DNA from: Chlorobiaceae bacterium
Lineage (GTDB): Bacteria; Bacteroidota; Ignavibacteria; Ignavibacteriales; Ignavibacteriaceae
DNA length: 64,000 bases
Reading direction: 5' to 3'
Assembly: GCA_013824085.1 (NCBI GenBank)
Contig: PNNF01000001.1
Location: forward strand, 62,001 to 126,000
Numbering within the stretch: position 1 is the first letter of the stretch; each line of letters starts with the position of its first letter. Shown piece after piece: positions 10,341-18,537 of this stretch. The notes beneath the pieces were generated by a model. The model worked only from the letters and a program-made list of their open reading frames with translations. It did not search any database and had not been told where the DNA came from. A program made the position numbers and the translations under genes.

Positions 10341-10440
10341 AAATGTTTCACTATTTTTTTTTGATAATTTTTACTTGAAATTTTATTTGAATATTTATTT
10401 AACCATTTTTAAACTACAATTAAGAGATGATTAAATTCGC

Positions 10441-11646
10441 CTAAAATTTTGGGATTAGTCGATACAATGTTTTTATGATTTGATTAATAAAAGATTTTTT
10501 GGGTTTATTAGTACCGAATTTATTTGAATAATCTACAATTGCATTATCAATCCCAATGTCGCGCCCATGCTCAATGCTCAAAAAATATTTATGAAGCATT
10601 ATTTCGAAATATAGTTTTGCAGAATTCATAAATGGAAATTCTTCAAAAAGTTTTTTTGCTTCAAATTCTTTTAAGACATTTTGATAAATATTCACAAGCC
10701 AATCTTGAGCCGCACGCTTCAAAGGAATTTCTTTATTTTCTTTTTCACTCAAATACCATTTGTGTTCTTTTATTTGTTGCATCAAAGGAATTAAAATTTT
10801 TACATCTTTTATCTCTTTGAAATGTCGCTTAACATCAATGCCTGTTGCAATCTGAAATTTATTTAATTTTTTATAAAGCATAAAATGTTCTTTATACTTT
10901 TGCAGAATATATTTTTTGTCAGAAAGAGTTGAGAAATATCCTCTTTCAACACCAGAGTTTTTCAAATCTTCATTAATCCAATCCATCGATTCAAAAAAAA
11001 ACTCAAGTTCATTGTGTCTAAGTTCTTTAGATAATTCGGGAATAAATTGGACAGTTTCAGCATCAGCCAAAATTGCTTTCAACTCTGTTCTAATTCTTCC
11101 TCTTTCATCTTTGATCTTAAAAAATCTTACGAGCACATTTGAGAGAGAAGCATCACCCCAATAAACTCCAATAAAATGAAGCTGTGCAAAGAGTTGAGCA
11201 ATCGCATTCCAAATTATTTTTTTGTTGTAGTCTTTGAAATTATATCTGAACAGATATGAATCAGGAATTACTTTTGTATCAAGCAGAGTTATTATGAAAG
11301 CGAGATTATCTTTTTCATAACTTGTTCCAACTTTAGTTTCAACTTGAATTGGAGGGCGTTCACAAATAACTTTTCCAATTGGAATGAGAGTGTGAATTTC
11401 GCTCTCGAGTAATTTTATGTAATTATCAAACTCAAGTTTAACTGATAATTCTGAAGTTTCTTTAATTGCGAATGAATAATTTTTTGTTTTAACAAATCGC
11501 ACAGTGTGTCGTGAAAGACCTTTTCTAATCTCGATAAATCTAATTTTTCTCTCGTCCCATTCATCAAGAGATTTATCCCAAGGCAAATCCTGCAACTCCA
11601 CAAAGTAAGGATGATGAATATCAAATATTATTTTTGATTGATTCAA
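10441..11646 (-). CDS. DUF4032 protein with a lipopolysaccharide-kinase-like fold
   Basis: The 401-residue protein has a kinase-like N-terminal half: an invariant-lysine candidate in FAIKETSEL near residue 60, a Glu-containing helix after it, and a catalytic-loop-like segment GVYWGDASLSNVLV that matches the GDxxxxN pattern of aminoglycoside/LPS-kinase-like folds. A magnesium-binding Asp candidate follows in ILADAETVQF. The C-terminal half has no domain I recognise beyond DUF4032. Phosphorylation of a lipid, sugar or protein is plausible but unproven. It starts two bases after the M64 peptidase gene ends, so they are cotranscribed; the SpoIIE-type phosphatase follows after a 182-base gap. Confidence 0.75.
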   Translation of the reverse strand: MNQSKIIFDIHHPYFVELQDLPWDKSLDEWDERKIRFIEIRKGLSRHTVRFVKTKNYSFAIKETSELSVKLEFDNYIKLLESEIHTLIPIGKVICERPPIQVETKVGTSYEKDNLAFIITLLDTKVIPDSYLFRYNFKDYNKKIIWNAIAQLFAQLHFIGVYWGDASLSNVLVRFFKIKDERGRIRTELKAILADAETVQFIPELSKELRHNELEFFFESMDWINEDLKNSGVERGYFSTLSDKKYILQKYKEHFMLYKKLNKFQIATGIDVKRHFKEIKDVKILIPLMQQIKEHKWYLSEKENKEIPLKRAAQDWLVNIYQNVLKEFEAKKLFEEFPFMNSAKLYFEIMLHKYFLSIEHGRDIGIDNAIVDYSNKFGTNKPKKSFINQIIKTLYRLIPKF

Positions 11647-11647
11647 A

Positions 11648-12937
11648 CTACTCAGCGTAAAAGTTTATCATCTTTTCGATTGCATTTTTACATACGACAC
11701 AAAAATTATCGATTGAGATTGATTTCATCGAGCAGTCCTGCTCTGGTCTAAAAATTCCTTTAGCTACATAACCACCACCTTCAAATGCACCAACTTTATC
11801 TTTATATTTTTCAATGTTAGGTGTTGGTATCGGCGTCTCTTTATCAACTAAGTGTTTCCACTTTGAATTAAAATCTACCAACGTAGTTAGATTAGCTTCA
11901 AGTGGTTCAATATCAAGTGAATAGAAATTTTCATACGCAACATCGCTTGTGTAATATTCGTCGGCTAAAAATGCAAAGCCATGTCCAAGCTCGTGAACGA
12001 ATACATATTCTTCAGCTCGGTGCCGATTGATGCAAACGTTATAAAAATTGTAGATTGCACCGCCACCATATTTTTCTGAATTTACAAGAATATAAATTTG
12101 ATCGTAAGGAGCATTGGCGGCTAAATCTCGCACTGATTTATAATCTTCTGTCATTAAATATCGTTCAATATCAAAAGTATAAAACGATGTATTCAGTAAA
12201 GTTTTTTTCCAAATATTTTCTGCGGGAATGTCAGTTCCAGATTCTGGCGAAGGTGCAGCTACTCCCCAAATATTAAATTTATTTTTATTTTCTTTGAATG
12301 GAGAAGAGTTGAACAAATATTGAGAAAATTTCTTGCAGTCTTCCCGAAACAAATTCATTTCATCAGCAGTGTAACCTTCAGGCAAGATAACAATATCAAC
12401 CTTGTTAGCAGGATCGCCATTATTTATTATTTCAAATTTTGGAAATTCTAAGCGTCGCTCAGTTGAGATAAAATAATTGTTTGGATTAACATAAAGTTCA
12501 AATTTATTATGAAGATTATGTTTTTTATCTCTTGTATAAAAAATTGCTTTCACTGTTTTTTTTGGAAACGGAACAACAACTGATTCATGAAAACTTTTGC
12601 TAATCTCTTTTGCCTCTGCAGTTGTTTGCCATTCACTAAAAAGCGTTGAATAAAATCTTGAGTAAATTTCTTTGTTGGTTGCTGAATCTCTAATCTCGAT
12701 TTTATATTTTCCATAATTAAAAATATCAAGCAGATTTGTTTTTGATCCACCCCAATATGGTTCTTCTTTTAGCTCGTGCAAATAGTAACTGTTCTCAGTT
12801 GCATTGCCAGCGTGGATGTAGTCAATTCTTAAAGTTCTACTTTCAAAATAATCTTCAAATTTTATTTGAGAGAATAAATTGAATGAGTTACCTGATAGAA
12901 AAAAAATTATCGAGAAGAGAAAAAAATATTTTTTCAT
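11648..12937 (-). CDS. Secreted M64-family (IgA-peptidase-like) zinc metallopeptidase
   Basis: A signal peptide (MKKYFFLFSIIFFLSGNSFNLFSQ) leads a 429-residue protein. The N-terminal about 160 residues are a beta-rich M64 N-terminal domain. The catalytic domain starts at DIVILPEGYT near residue 185, and the HExxH zinc motif is in VFVHELGHGFAFLADEYY near residue 315. Three cysteines lie near the C-terminus (DCSMKS, FCVVC) and may form a disulfide or metal site. Family members were named after an IgA protease, but most environmental homologues have no known substrate. It lies 48 bases after pyrE on the same strand and two bases before the DUF4032 gene. Confidence 0.88.
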   Translation of the reverse strand: MKKYFFLFSIIFFLSGNSFNLFSQIKFEDYFESRTLRIDYIHAGNATENSYYLHELKEEPYWGGSKTNLLDIFNYGKYKIEIRDSATNKEIYSRFYSTLFSEWQTTAEAKEISKSFHESVVVPFPKKTVKAIFYTRDKKHNLHNKFELYVNPNNYFISTERRLEFPKFEIINNGDPANKVDIVILPEGYTADEMNLFREDCKKFSQYLFNSSPFKENKNKFNIWGVAAPSPESGTDIPAENIWKKTLLNTSFYTFDIERYLMTEDYKSVRDLAANAPYDQIYILVNSEKYGGGAIYNFYNVCINRHRAEEYVFVHELGHGFAFLADEYYTSDVAYENFYSLDIEPLEANLTTLVDFNSKWKHLVDKETPIPTPNIEKYKDKVGAFEGGGYVAKGIFRPEQDCSMKSISIDNFCVVCKNAIEKMINFYAE

Positions 12938-12985
12938 AATAGACCTTTTAATAAAAAATAATTTAAAAGAAAATAAAAAAAGATG

Positions 12986-13567
12986 TCAACTAATTTTTCG
13001 CGAGCCCGGTTTAATTAATTCAATATTCGATTTACACATTGGGCAATCTTCTTTGTCGTATGAAACTACATTTAAGCAAATAGTACTTTTTTGCGGAATG
13101 CCAAATTGAACTTTACCATTGCTTCTATCGACAATAAAACCAACGCCAACAGCAATGCCACCATTTTGAGAAATAATATTCATAACTTCAAAGACAGAGC
13201 CGCCAGTAGTAACAACGTCTTCGCAGACGAGAAATTTTTCGCCTTTGTCGATTGTGAATCCACGTCGTAAACTTAAAACCTTCTCTTCCCTTTCGGCAAA
13301 AATAAATTTCTTATTTAATTGCCGAGCAACTTCCTGCCCAACAATAATTCCGCCAAGAGCCGGAGCAATGACGGTATCAAATTCAAAAGATTTAAAGTGT
13401 TCAACAATTATTGAGCAAATTTTATTATTGTATTCTGGATACTGCAGCACTTTTGCACACTGAAAATACTTGTCGCTGTGTCTTCCTGATGTTAATAAAA
13501 AATGTCCTTCCAAGAGTGCGTTTGACTCTAAGAACATCGCCATAATTTCTTTATCGCTATAACTCAT
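12986..13567 (-). CDS. pyrE: Orotate phosphoribosyltransferase
   Basis: This enzyme converts orotate and PRPP to orotidine 5'-monophosphate in pyrimidine synthesis. At 193 residues it shows SGRHSDKYFQCAK near the N-terminus, the flexible-loop region, and the PRPP-binding motif FLVCEDVVTTGGSV. The C-terminus carries a CPMC pair not needed for catalysis. Its start overlaps the TPR gene by 11 bases, and that gene overlaps phhB by 11 bases, so the three are likely translationally coupled. No other pyr gene is in the window. Confidence 0.95.
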   Translation of the reverse strand: MSYSDKEIMAMFLESNALLEGHFLLTSGRHSDKYFQCAKVLQYPEYNNKICSIIVEHFKSFEFDTVIAPALGGIIVGQEVARQLNKKFIFAEREEKVLSLRRGFTIDKGEKFLVCEDVVTTGGSVFEVMNIISQNGGIAVGVGFIVDRSNGKVQFGIPQKSTICLNVVSYDKEDCPMCKSNIELIKPGSRKIS

Positions 13568-13865
13568 TTAACAATTCCTCCATCTCTTGTGCTGAATGAA
13601 AATCTTTTTGTTCCTTCGCCTTTGCAATACCAATTGTGAAGAGTTCTTTTGCTTCTTCAACTTGTCTAAGATTAGATTTCATAATACCGCACTGCATATA
13701 TGCGGGAATATAATTTTTATCAATTTCTAATAATAATTTAAAATATTTTTCTGCGTTAGAATAATTTTTTTGTGAAAAATATTCGAGACCAATTGCATAC
13801 ATATTAAATACATCTGTCGGGTCTTGTACATGAAATTTTAGGAGAGCTTCTAATCTATTTTGCAT
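13557..13865 (-). CDS. Small tetratricopeptide-repeat protein
   Basis: The 102-residue protein is almost entirely TPR helices: NMYAIGLEYFSQKNYSNAEK and the following repeat starting at YIPAYMQCGIMKSNL, with a final partial repeat rich in charged residues. There is no signal peptide or membrane segment, so it is probably a cytosolic interaction module. It overlaps phhB upstream and pyrE downstream by 11 bases each. The partner is unknown. Confidence 0.85.
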   Translation of the reverse strand: MQNRLEALLKFHVQDPTDVFNMYAIGLEYFSQKNYSNAEKYFKLLLEIDKNYIPAYMQCGIMKSNLRQVEEAKELFTIGIAKAKEQKDFHSAQEMEELLNEL

Positions 13866-14142
13866 TTAGTTCCAATTCTATTTTTTCTGCGAGTTGAAAA
13901 TCTTTAATTGTTACGCCACCTTCGTTATGAGTTGAAATCATTATTTTGATTTTATTCCATGAATAAATTAAAATATCGGGATGATGATTTACTGCTTCAG
14001 CAATAACGCTAATCTGATTAACAATTTTTATTGCTGTTAAAAAATTTTTTACTTCTAATTTTTTTTCGAGGTGATTATCAATAAAGTACCAACCATTTAA
14101 GTTAGTAATTTTTGAATTAATTTCAGATTCAGTTAAAATCAT
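13855..14142 (-). CDS. phhB: 4a-hydroxytetrahydrobiopterin dehydratase (PCD/DCoH family)
   Basis: The 95-residue protein carries the family signature AVNHHPDI with the adjacent histidine pair, followed by YSWNKIKIMISTHNEGGVT. The enzyme dehydrates 4a-hydroxytetrahydropterin formed by aromatic amino-acid hydroxylases. No hydroxylase is encoded nearby, and many such proteins instead support pterin or molybdopterin metabolism. It follows the clpC terminator region and heads the phhB-TPR-pyrE cluster. Confidence 0.93.
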   Translation of the reverse strand: MILTESEINSKITNLNGWYFIDNHLEKKLEVKNFLTAIKIVNQISVIAEAVNHHPDILIYSWNKIKIMISTHNEGGVTIKDFQLAEKIELELNAK

Positions 14143-14168
14143 TTATCATTACACCCTTTATTATTAAG

Positions 14169-14208
14169 AATAAAAAGCATAGTTAAAAATAAATACGCTT
14201 TTTATTTT
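14169..14208 (-). terminator. Probable intrinsic terminator after clpC
   Basis: A perfect 10-base inverted repeat, AATAAAAAGC (14169-14178) with GCTTTTTATT (14197-14206), lies in the 84-base gap between clpC and phhB. On the minus-strand RNA the 3' arm and following bases are U-rich. The stem is AT-rich, so efficiency is uncertain. Confidence 0.6.
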
Positions 14209-14226
14209 ACGTAGATCTATTAATTG

Positions 14227-16734
14227 TTATGTTGATTCACTTGTTTCAGGTTTCTCTTCTGTTTTAGTCGAGTCATCAGAAACTAAATCTTCTTCAAAGA
14301 AGACCAAATGATCAGTTCCTTCAAAATGTTTTGCTACAATTCTATTTCCTTCTTTGAAACCACCTTTAAGAATATCTTCAGCAAGTGGATCTTCAACGAA
14401 TTGTTGTAGAGCCCTTCTAAGCGGACGTGCGCCAAATTTAGAATCAAAACCTTTGTTAGCCAAAAATATTTTTGCAGATTCATCCAAACTCAAAACCATT
14501 TTATGCTCACGAATATTTGTCATCAAATCTCTAATTTCGATATCAATGATTTGAATAATATCTTCTTTTGTTAAATTCCTAAAGACGATAGTTTCATCGA
14601 GACGATTTAAGAATTCGGGACTAAACAATTTTTTCATCGCATCTTCAACTGTATTTTTCATACTTTCGTATTGATTATCAGTTTTTTGAGAGAAGCCAAA
14701 AGATCCAATCTGTTTAATATCTCTTGCACCAACATTGGAGGTCATTATGATAATTGTATTTCTGAAATCAACTTTTCTTCCAAGACTATCGGTTAAAATA
14801 CCTTCATCTAAAACTTGAAGTAAAATTCCAAAAATATCGGGATGAGCTTTTTCAATTTCGTCAAACAGAACAACCGAATATGGTTTTCGTCTAACCTTTT
14901 CAGTCAGTTGTCCACCTTCTTCATAACCGACATAACCTGGGGGAGCTCCAACTAATCTCGATAGAGCGAACTTCTCCATATATTCACTCATATCAATTTT
15001 GATAAGAGCATTTTCAGAATCGAATAAATATTTAGCTAAGACTTTGCAGAGTTCAGTTTTTCCAACGCCTGTTGGTCCTAGGAAAAAGAAACTACCGATG
15101 GGCCGCGATGGACTTTTCAAACCAGCTCTTGCTCTTCTAATAGCACGAGTTAATTTATTGACTGCTTCATCTTGACCAACAATAGAGCCTTTCAAAGCAT
15201 CTTCCATATGCAATAATTTTTCTGATTCAGTCTGAGCAACTCTGTTCACGGGAATGCCCGTCATCATTGCAACGACCGAAGCGATATCATCTTCAGAGAC
15301 GTCATAAACAATATCTTTTGTCTTCGCTTCCCATTCGCGTTTAGCAATTTCTAAATCTGATTGCAATCTTCTTTCTTTGTCACGCAGTCTTGCGGCTTCT
15401 TCATAATCTTGTTTTTTTACTACAGTTGCTTTTTCTAATCTTACTTTATCAATATCTGCTTCAAAATCTAGAATTTCTTGCGAGACTTCAAAATTTCCCA
15501 TATGCACACGAGAGCCAGCTTCATCAAGCACATCAATAGCTTTGTCGGGAAGATGTCTGTCAGTAATATATCGCGCACTAAGTTTTACAGCACTCTCAAT
15601 TGCTTCGTTAGTATATTTTACGCGATGATGTTCTTCATACTTAAATTTTATGTTGTAGAGAATTTGTTTTGTCTCATCAATACTTGGTGGCTCAACCATA
15701 ACTTTTTGAAATCTTCTGTCGAGTGCTCCATCAGTCTCAATAAATTTTCGATATTCATCAAGCGTTGTTGCACCAATACATTGTATATCTCCGCGAGACA
15801 ATGCAGGCTTAAACATATTTGATGCATCAAGAGAGCCACTTGCACCACCAGCACCAACGATTGTATGCAACTCGTCAATAAAAAGAATTACGTCTTTTGC
15901 CTTTTCGAGTTCATTCATTAGCGCTTTCATTCGCTCTTCAAATTGACCACGATATTTAGTTCCTGCAACTAAGCCTGCAAGATCTAAAGTAACAATTCTT
16001 TTTTCGTTTAAAATTCGAGGAACTTTTTTCTGAACAATTCTTAATGCAAGTCCTTCAGCTATTGCAGTTTTGCCAACACCGGGTTCTCCAATAAGGACGG
16101 GATTATTTTTCTTTCTTCTACTTAGAACTTGTGCGACTCTTTCAATTTCTTTTTCTCTTCCAACAACAGGATCTAATTTATCGTCGATAGCTAATTTTGT
16201 TAAGTCACGTCCAAAATTATCCAGCACTGGTGTTTTAGTTTTCTCAACTTTTTTATCGAAATGAGGAAGAGACGCCTTGACGGTGTCTTTCGATTCTTTA
16301 TTTGATAACAAAGAACTCAATTCATTTCTTGCAACTTCATATGAAACATTAAACTGATGTAGAATTTGCGTTGCGATATTTTCTTCATCACGTAGTAGTG
16401 AAAGCAAAAGATGTTCAGTTCCGATTACATCTGCTTTATAAATTTTAGCTTCAATCTGAGTAATTTTTAAAACTTTTTCTGCTTGTTTAGTTAATGGAAT
16501 ATTTCCAATTGTAAGAGTGCCACCTGCAGTTCGAACAGTATCCTCAATCGATTTTTTTAATTTAACTAAATCACAATCAAGGCTTCTAATAATTTTTACA
16601 GCGACTCCTTGTCCTTCTCTAATAATTCCAAGCAAAAGATGTTCTGTTCCGATATAGTCGTGACCTAATCTCAACGCCTCTTCTCGACTAAGACGAATTA
16701 CATCTTGAAGGCGGTCAGAAAAATTTTGATCCAT
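14227..16734 (-). CDS. clpC: ClpC AAA+ unfoldase of the ClpCP protease
   Basis: The 835-residue protein has the full ClpC layout: a double Clp-N repeat (residues 1-145, starting near [14 protein letters not shown]), first AAA+ module with Walker [11 protein letters not shown] near 218 and Walker [12 protein letters not shown], a UVR-type coiled middle domain ([13 protein letters not shown] near 435), a second AAA+ module with [10 protein letters not shown] near 560 and a ClpB-D2-small domain near the end. It unfolds substrates for ClpP, which is encoded elsewhere. It is preceded by a 250-base divergent gap with a clear Bacteroidota-type promoter and followed by a terminator, so it is probably a single-gene transcript. 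Confidence 0.97.
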   Translation of the reverse strand: MDQNFSDRLQDVIRLSREEALRLGHDYIGTEHLLLGIIREGQGVAVKIIRSLDCDLVKLKKSIEDTVRTAGGTLTIGNIPLTKQAEKVLKITQIEAKIYKADVIGTEHLLLSLLRDEENIATQILHQFNVSYEVARNELSSLLSNKESKDTVKASLPHFDKKVEKTKTPVLDNFGRDLTKLAIDDKLDPVVGREKEIERVAQVLSRRKKNNPVLIGEPGVGKTAIAEGLALRIVQKKVPRILNEKRIVTLDLAGLVAGTKYRGQFEERMKALMNELEKAKDVILFIDELHTIVGAGGASGSLDASNMFKPALSRGDIQCIGATTLDEYRKFIETDGALDRRFQKVMVEPPSIDETKQILYNIKFKYEEHHRVKYTNEAIESAVKLSARYITDRHLPDKAIDVLDEAGSRVHMGNFEVSQEILDFEADIDKVRLEKATVVKKQDYEEAARLRDKERRLQSDLEIAKREWEAKTKDIVYDVSEDDIASVVAMMTGIPVNRVAQTESEKLLHMEDALKGSIVGQDEAVNKLTRAIRRARAGLKSPSRPIGSFFFLGPTGVGKTELCKVLAKYLFDSENALIKIDMSEYMEKFALSRLVGAPPGYVGYEEGGQLTEKVRRKPYSVVLFDEIEKAHPDIFGILLQVLDEGILTDSLGRKVDFRNTIIIMTSNVGARDIKQIGSFGFSQKTDNQYESMKNTVEDAMKKLFSPEFLNRLDETIVFRNLTKEDIIQIIDIEIRDLMTNIREHKMVLSLDESAKIFLANKGFDSKFGARPLRRALQQFVEDPLAEDILKGGFKEGNRIVAKHFEGTDHLVFFEEDLVSDDSTKTEEKPETSEST

Positions 16735-16836
16735 AAAATTTCCTTTAATAAATATTTTTTACAATTTCTAAGTTCAATTCGTTATCAAATCTAATACATA
16801 AACACTAAGAAATAAAAACAAGTTTCATTTTCATCT

Positions 16837-16867
16837 CAAATATAGACTATGCAGATTTATTCTCAAA
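16837..16867 (-). promoter_or_regulatory. Promoter of clpC matching the Bacteroidota sigma consensus
   Basis: Read on the minus strand, TTTG (16867-16864) is followed by a 19-base spacer and TATATTTG (16844-16837). This is an exact match to the Bacteroidota primary-sigma consensus TTTG-N19/20-TAnnTTTG. It places transcription start roughly 95 bases before clpC. A second -7-like TAGATTTG lies at 16793-16786 without a good partner. Confidence 0.7.
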
Positions 16868-16929
16868 GGTAGCTAATCAGAACTAAGAGACAAAATATTT
16901 GCTTACTTAAAAATTATTAATTGATGTAA

Positions 16930-16944
16930 CAAAATGTTATTTTG
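16930..16944. promoter_or_regulatory. Palindrome CAAAAT-GTT-ATTTTG before floA
   Basis: This perfect 6-base inverted repeat with a 3-base centre lies 41-55 bases before floA, in the clpC/floA divergent gap. It includes a partial -7-like TTATTTTG. It may be an operator overlapping the floA promoter, or a chance AT-rich palindrome. A likely ribosome site CGGAG follows at 16975-16979. Confidence 0.35.
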
Positions 16945-16984
16945 CAATATCTACAAAACACATTCTTAAACATTCGGAGAAAAA

Positions 16985-17971
16985 ATGGAAGCGTTAGCGG
17001 GTCTCTCAATTATAATTATTTTTGCTATACTAATATTCATTTTCATTCTACTTTATTTTATTCCACTAGGCTTATACATTACAGCTTACTTCTCGGGAGT
17101 GAAATTAAAAATCTTTAGAGATTTAGTAGGAATGAGATTACGAAAAGTTCCACCGACAATTATTGTACGCAGTATTATTACAGCAAACAAGGCTGGTATT
17201 TCAGTTGATCTTGGAAAACTTGAAGCACATTATTTAGCTGGTGGAAATGTTGAAAAAGTTATTTTGGCACTTGTCTCTTCAGACAAAGCAAATTTAGGAT
17301 TAACTTTTGAACGAGCAACTGCAATAGATCTCGCTGGTAGAGATGTATTAGAAGCGGTTAAAATGTCGGTAAATCCTAAAGTGATTGAAACACCTTTAGT
17401 AGCTGCAATGGCAAAAGATGGTATCCAACTAAAAGCAATTGCAAGAATTACTGTGCGAGCTAATATCGATCGATTAGTCGGTGGTGCTGGTGAAACCACT
17501 GTGTTAGCAAGAGTTGGTGAAGGTATTGTTTCTACAATCGGTTCAAGTGCATCACACAAAAATGTTTTGGAAAATCCAGATTCAATTTCTAAAGTTGTAT
17601 TAGCTAAAGGACTTGATGCGGGAACAGCATTTGAAATATTGTCGATTGATATTGCAGATGTGGACGTTGGAGAAAACATTGGAGCAAAATTACAAACAGA
17701 CCAAGCACAAGCAGATTTACAAATTGCAAGAGCACGAGCTGAAGAGCGAAGAGCAGCAGCAGTTGCACTTGAACAAGAAATGATTGCAGAAGTTGCTAGA
17801 CAAAAAGCTCGTGTAATTGAAGCAGAAGCTGAAGTTCCAAAAGCTATTGCTGAAGCATTCAGAAGTGGTCGTCTCGGTATTATGGATTATTATAATCTCA
17901 AAAATGTTCAAGCAGATACTCTGATGAGAGAATCAATAGGAAAACCAGAAGATAAACGCGAGAAAGAATAA
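16985..17971 (+). CDS. floA: Flotillin-like membrane-scaffold protein FloA
   Basis: The 328-residue protein matches the FloA/YqfA family along its length. It has an N-terminal membrane hairpin (residues 5-35, [18 protein letters not shown]), an SPFH domain from about 40, and a charged coiled-coil tail rich in Ala, Glu and Arg from about 240 ([17 protein letters not shown]). FloA organises ordered membrane microdomains in Bacillus, where it lies beside an NfeD-type gene; none is here. It shares one base with the next gene (TAATG), so the two are coupled. Confidence 0.94.
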   Translation: MEALAGLSIIIIFAILIFIFILLYFIPLGLYITAYFSGVKLKIFRDLVGMRLRKVPPTIIVRSIITANKAGISVDLGKLEAHYLAGGNVEKVILALVSSDKANLGLTFERATAIDLAGRDVLEAVKMSVNPKVIETPLVAAMAKDGIQLKAIARITVRANIDRLVGGAGETTVLARVGEGIVSTIGSSASHKNVLENPDSISKVVLAKGLDAGTAFEILSIDIADVDVGENIGAKLQTDQAQADLQIARARAEERRAAAVALEQEMIAEVARQKARVIEAEAEVPKAIAEAFRSGRLGIMDYYNLKNVQADTLMRESIGKPEDKREKE

Positions 17972-18537
17972 TGGATAGTCTTTTTGAAGTACTAATCGTT
18001 TTACTAATTCTTTATAGTTTGATTTCACCATTCTTCAAGAAAAGACCGATGGATGATGAGTCAGATGCAATTCCTCCGCCTGAGAAAAAGCATCCACAAA
18101 CAATGAATAGAGAAATGAAGACTTCTTCTTATAAGGATAAAACTGACTCAGATATTTTTGGTGAGATTGAGAAGATATTTAAGCAACAAGAACCGATTGT
18201 TATTCATAATCCTGAACACAGACGCTCTCCTAGGGAGATAAAAAAAGTCGAACATAAAAGGATTAATTATGATAAAGCTACTAAATCTGAGTATGTAAAA
18301 GAAGATGTTACGAGAAAAAGAAATACTGAGATTAACTTTGATAGAAGTGCAACTTTTGATAAAGGGAGAAAACCTGTAACTCAAAATTTGCCTCAGTTGA
18401 TATCGCAAAGTAGATTAGGTGAAAGCAAAAAAGTTATTGATTTGAGAAAAAAAATAAATGACACAAATAGCTTAAAAAACTTTGTTCTAATTTCTGAAAT
18501 ACTAGCAAAGCCGAAAGCACTCAGACATTTTTCTTGA
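17971..18537 (+). CDS. Unknown protein with one N-terminal membrane segment, coupled to floA
   Basis: I do not recognise the family. The 188 residues start with a hydrophobic helix (residues 5-20, FEVLIVLLILYSLISPF), followed by KKRPMDDES and then a long, highly charged, probably disordered region rich in Lys, Arg and Glu. The end (FVLISEILAKPKALR) looks helical. The topology suggests an anchored cytosolic tail. Its start shares a base with the floA stop, and its stop overlaps the start of the helicase gene, so it is part of a three-gene unit. Whether it partners FloA is inference from position only. Confidence 0.8.
   Translation: MDSLFEVLIVLLILYSLISPFFKKRPMDDESDAIPPPEKKHPQTMNREMKTSSYKDKTDSDIFGEIEKIFKQQEPIVIHNPEHRRSPREIKKVEHKRINYDKATKSEYVKEDVTRKRNTEINFDRSATFDKGRKPVTQNLPQLISQSRLGESKKVIDLRKKINDTNSLKNFVLISEILAKPKALRHFS

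Noticed and set aside
15478-15822. 114-codon plus-strand open frame
   Set aside because: It is antisense to the first AAA+ domain of clpC.
17230-17679. 149-codon minus-strand open frame inside floA
   Set aside because: floA is clear on the plus strand, and the antisense frame matches no family.
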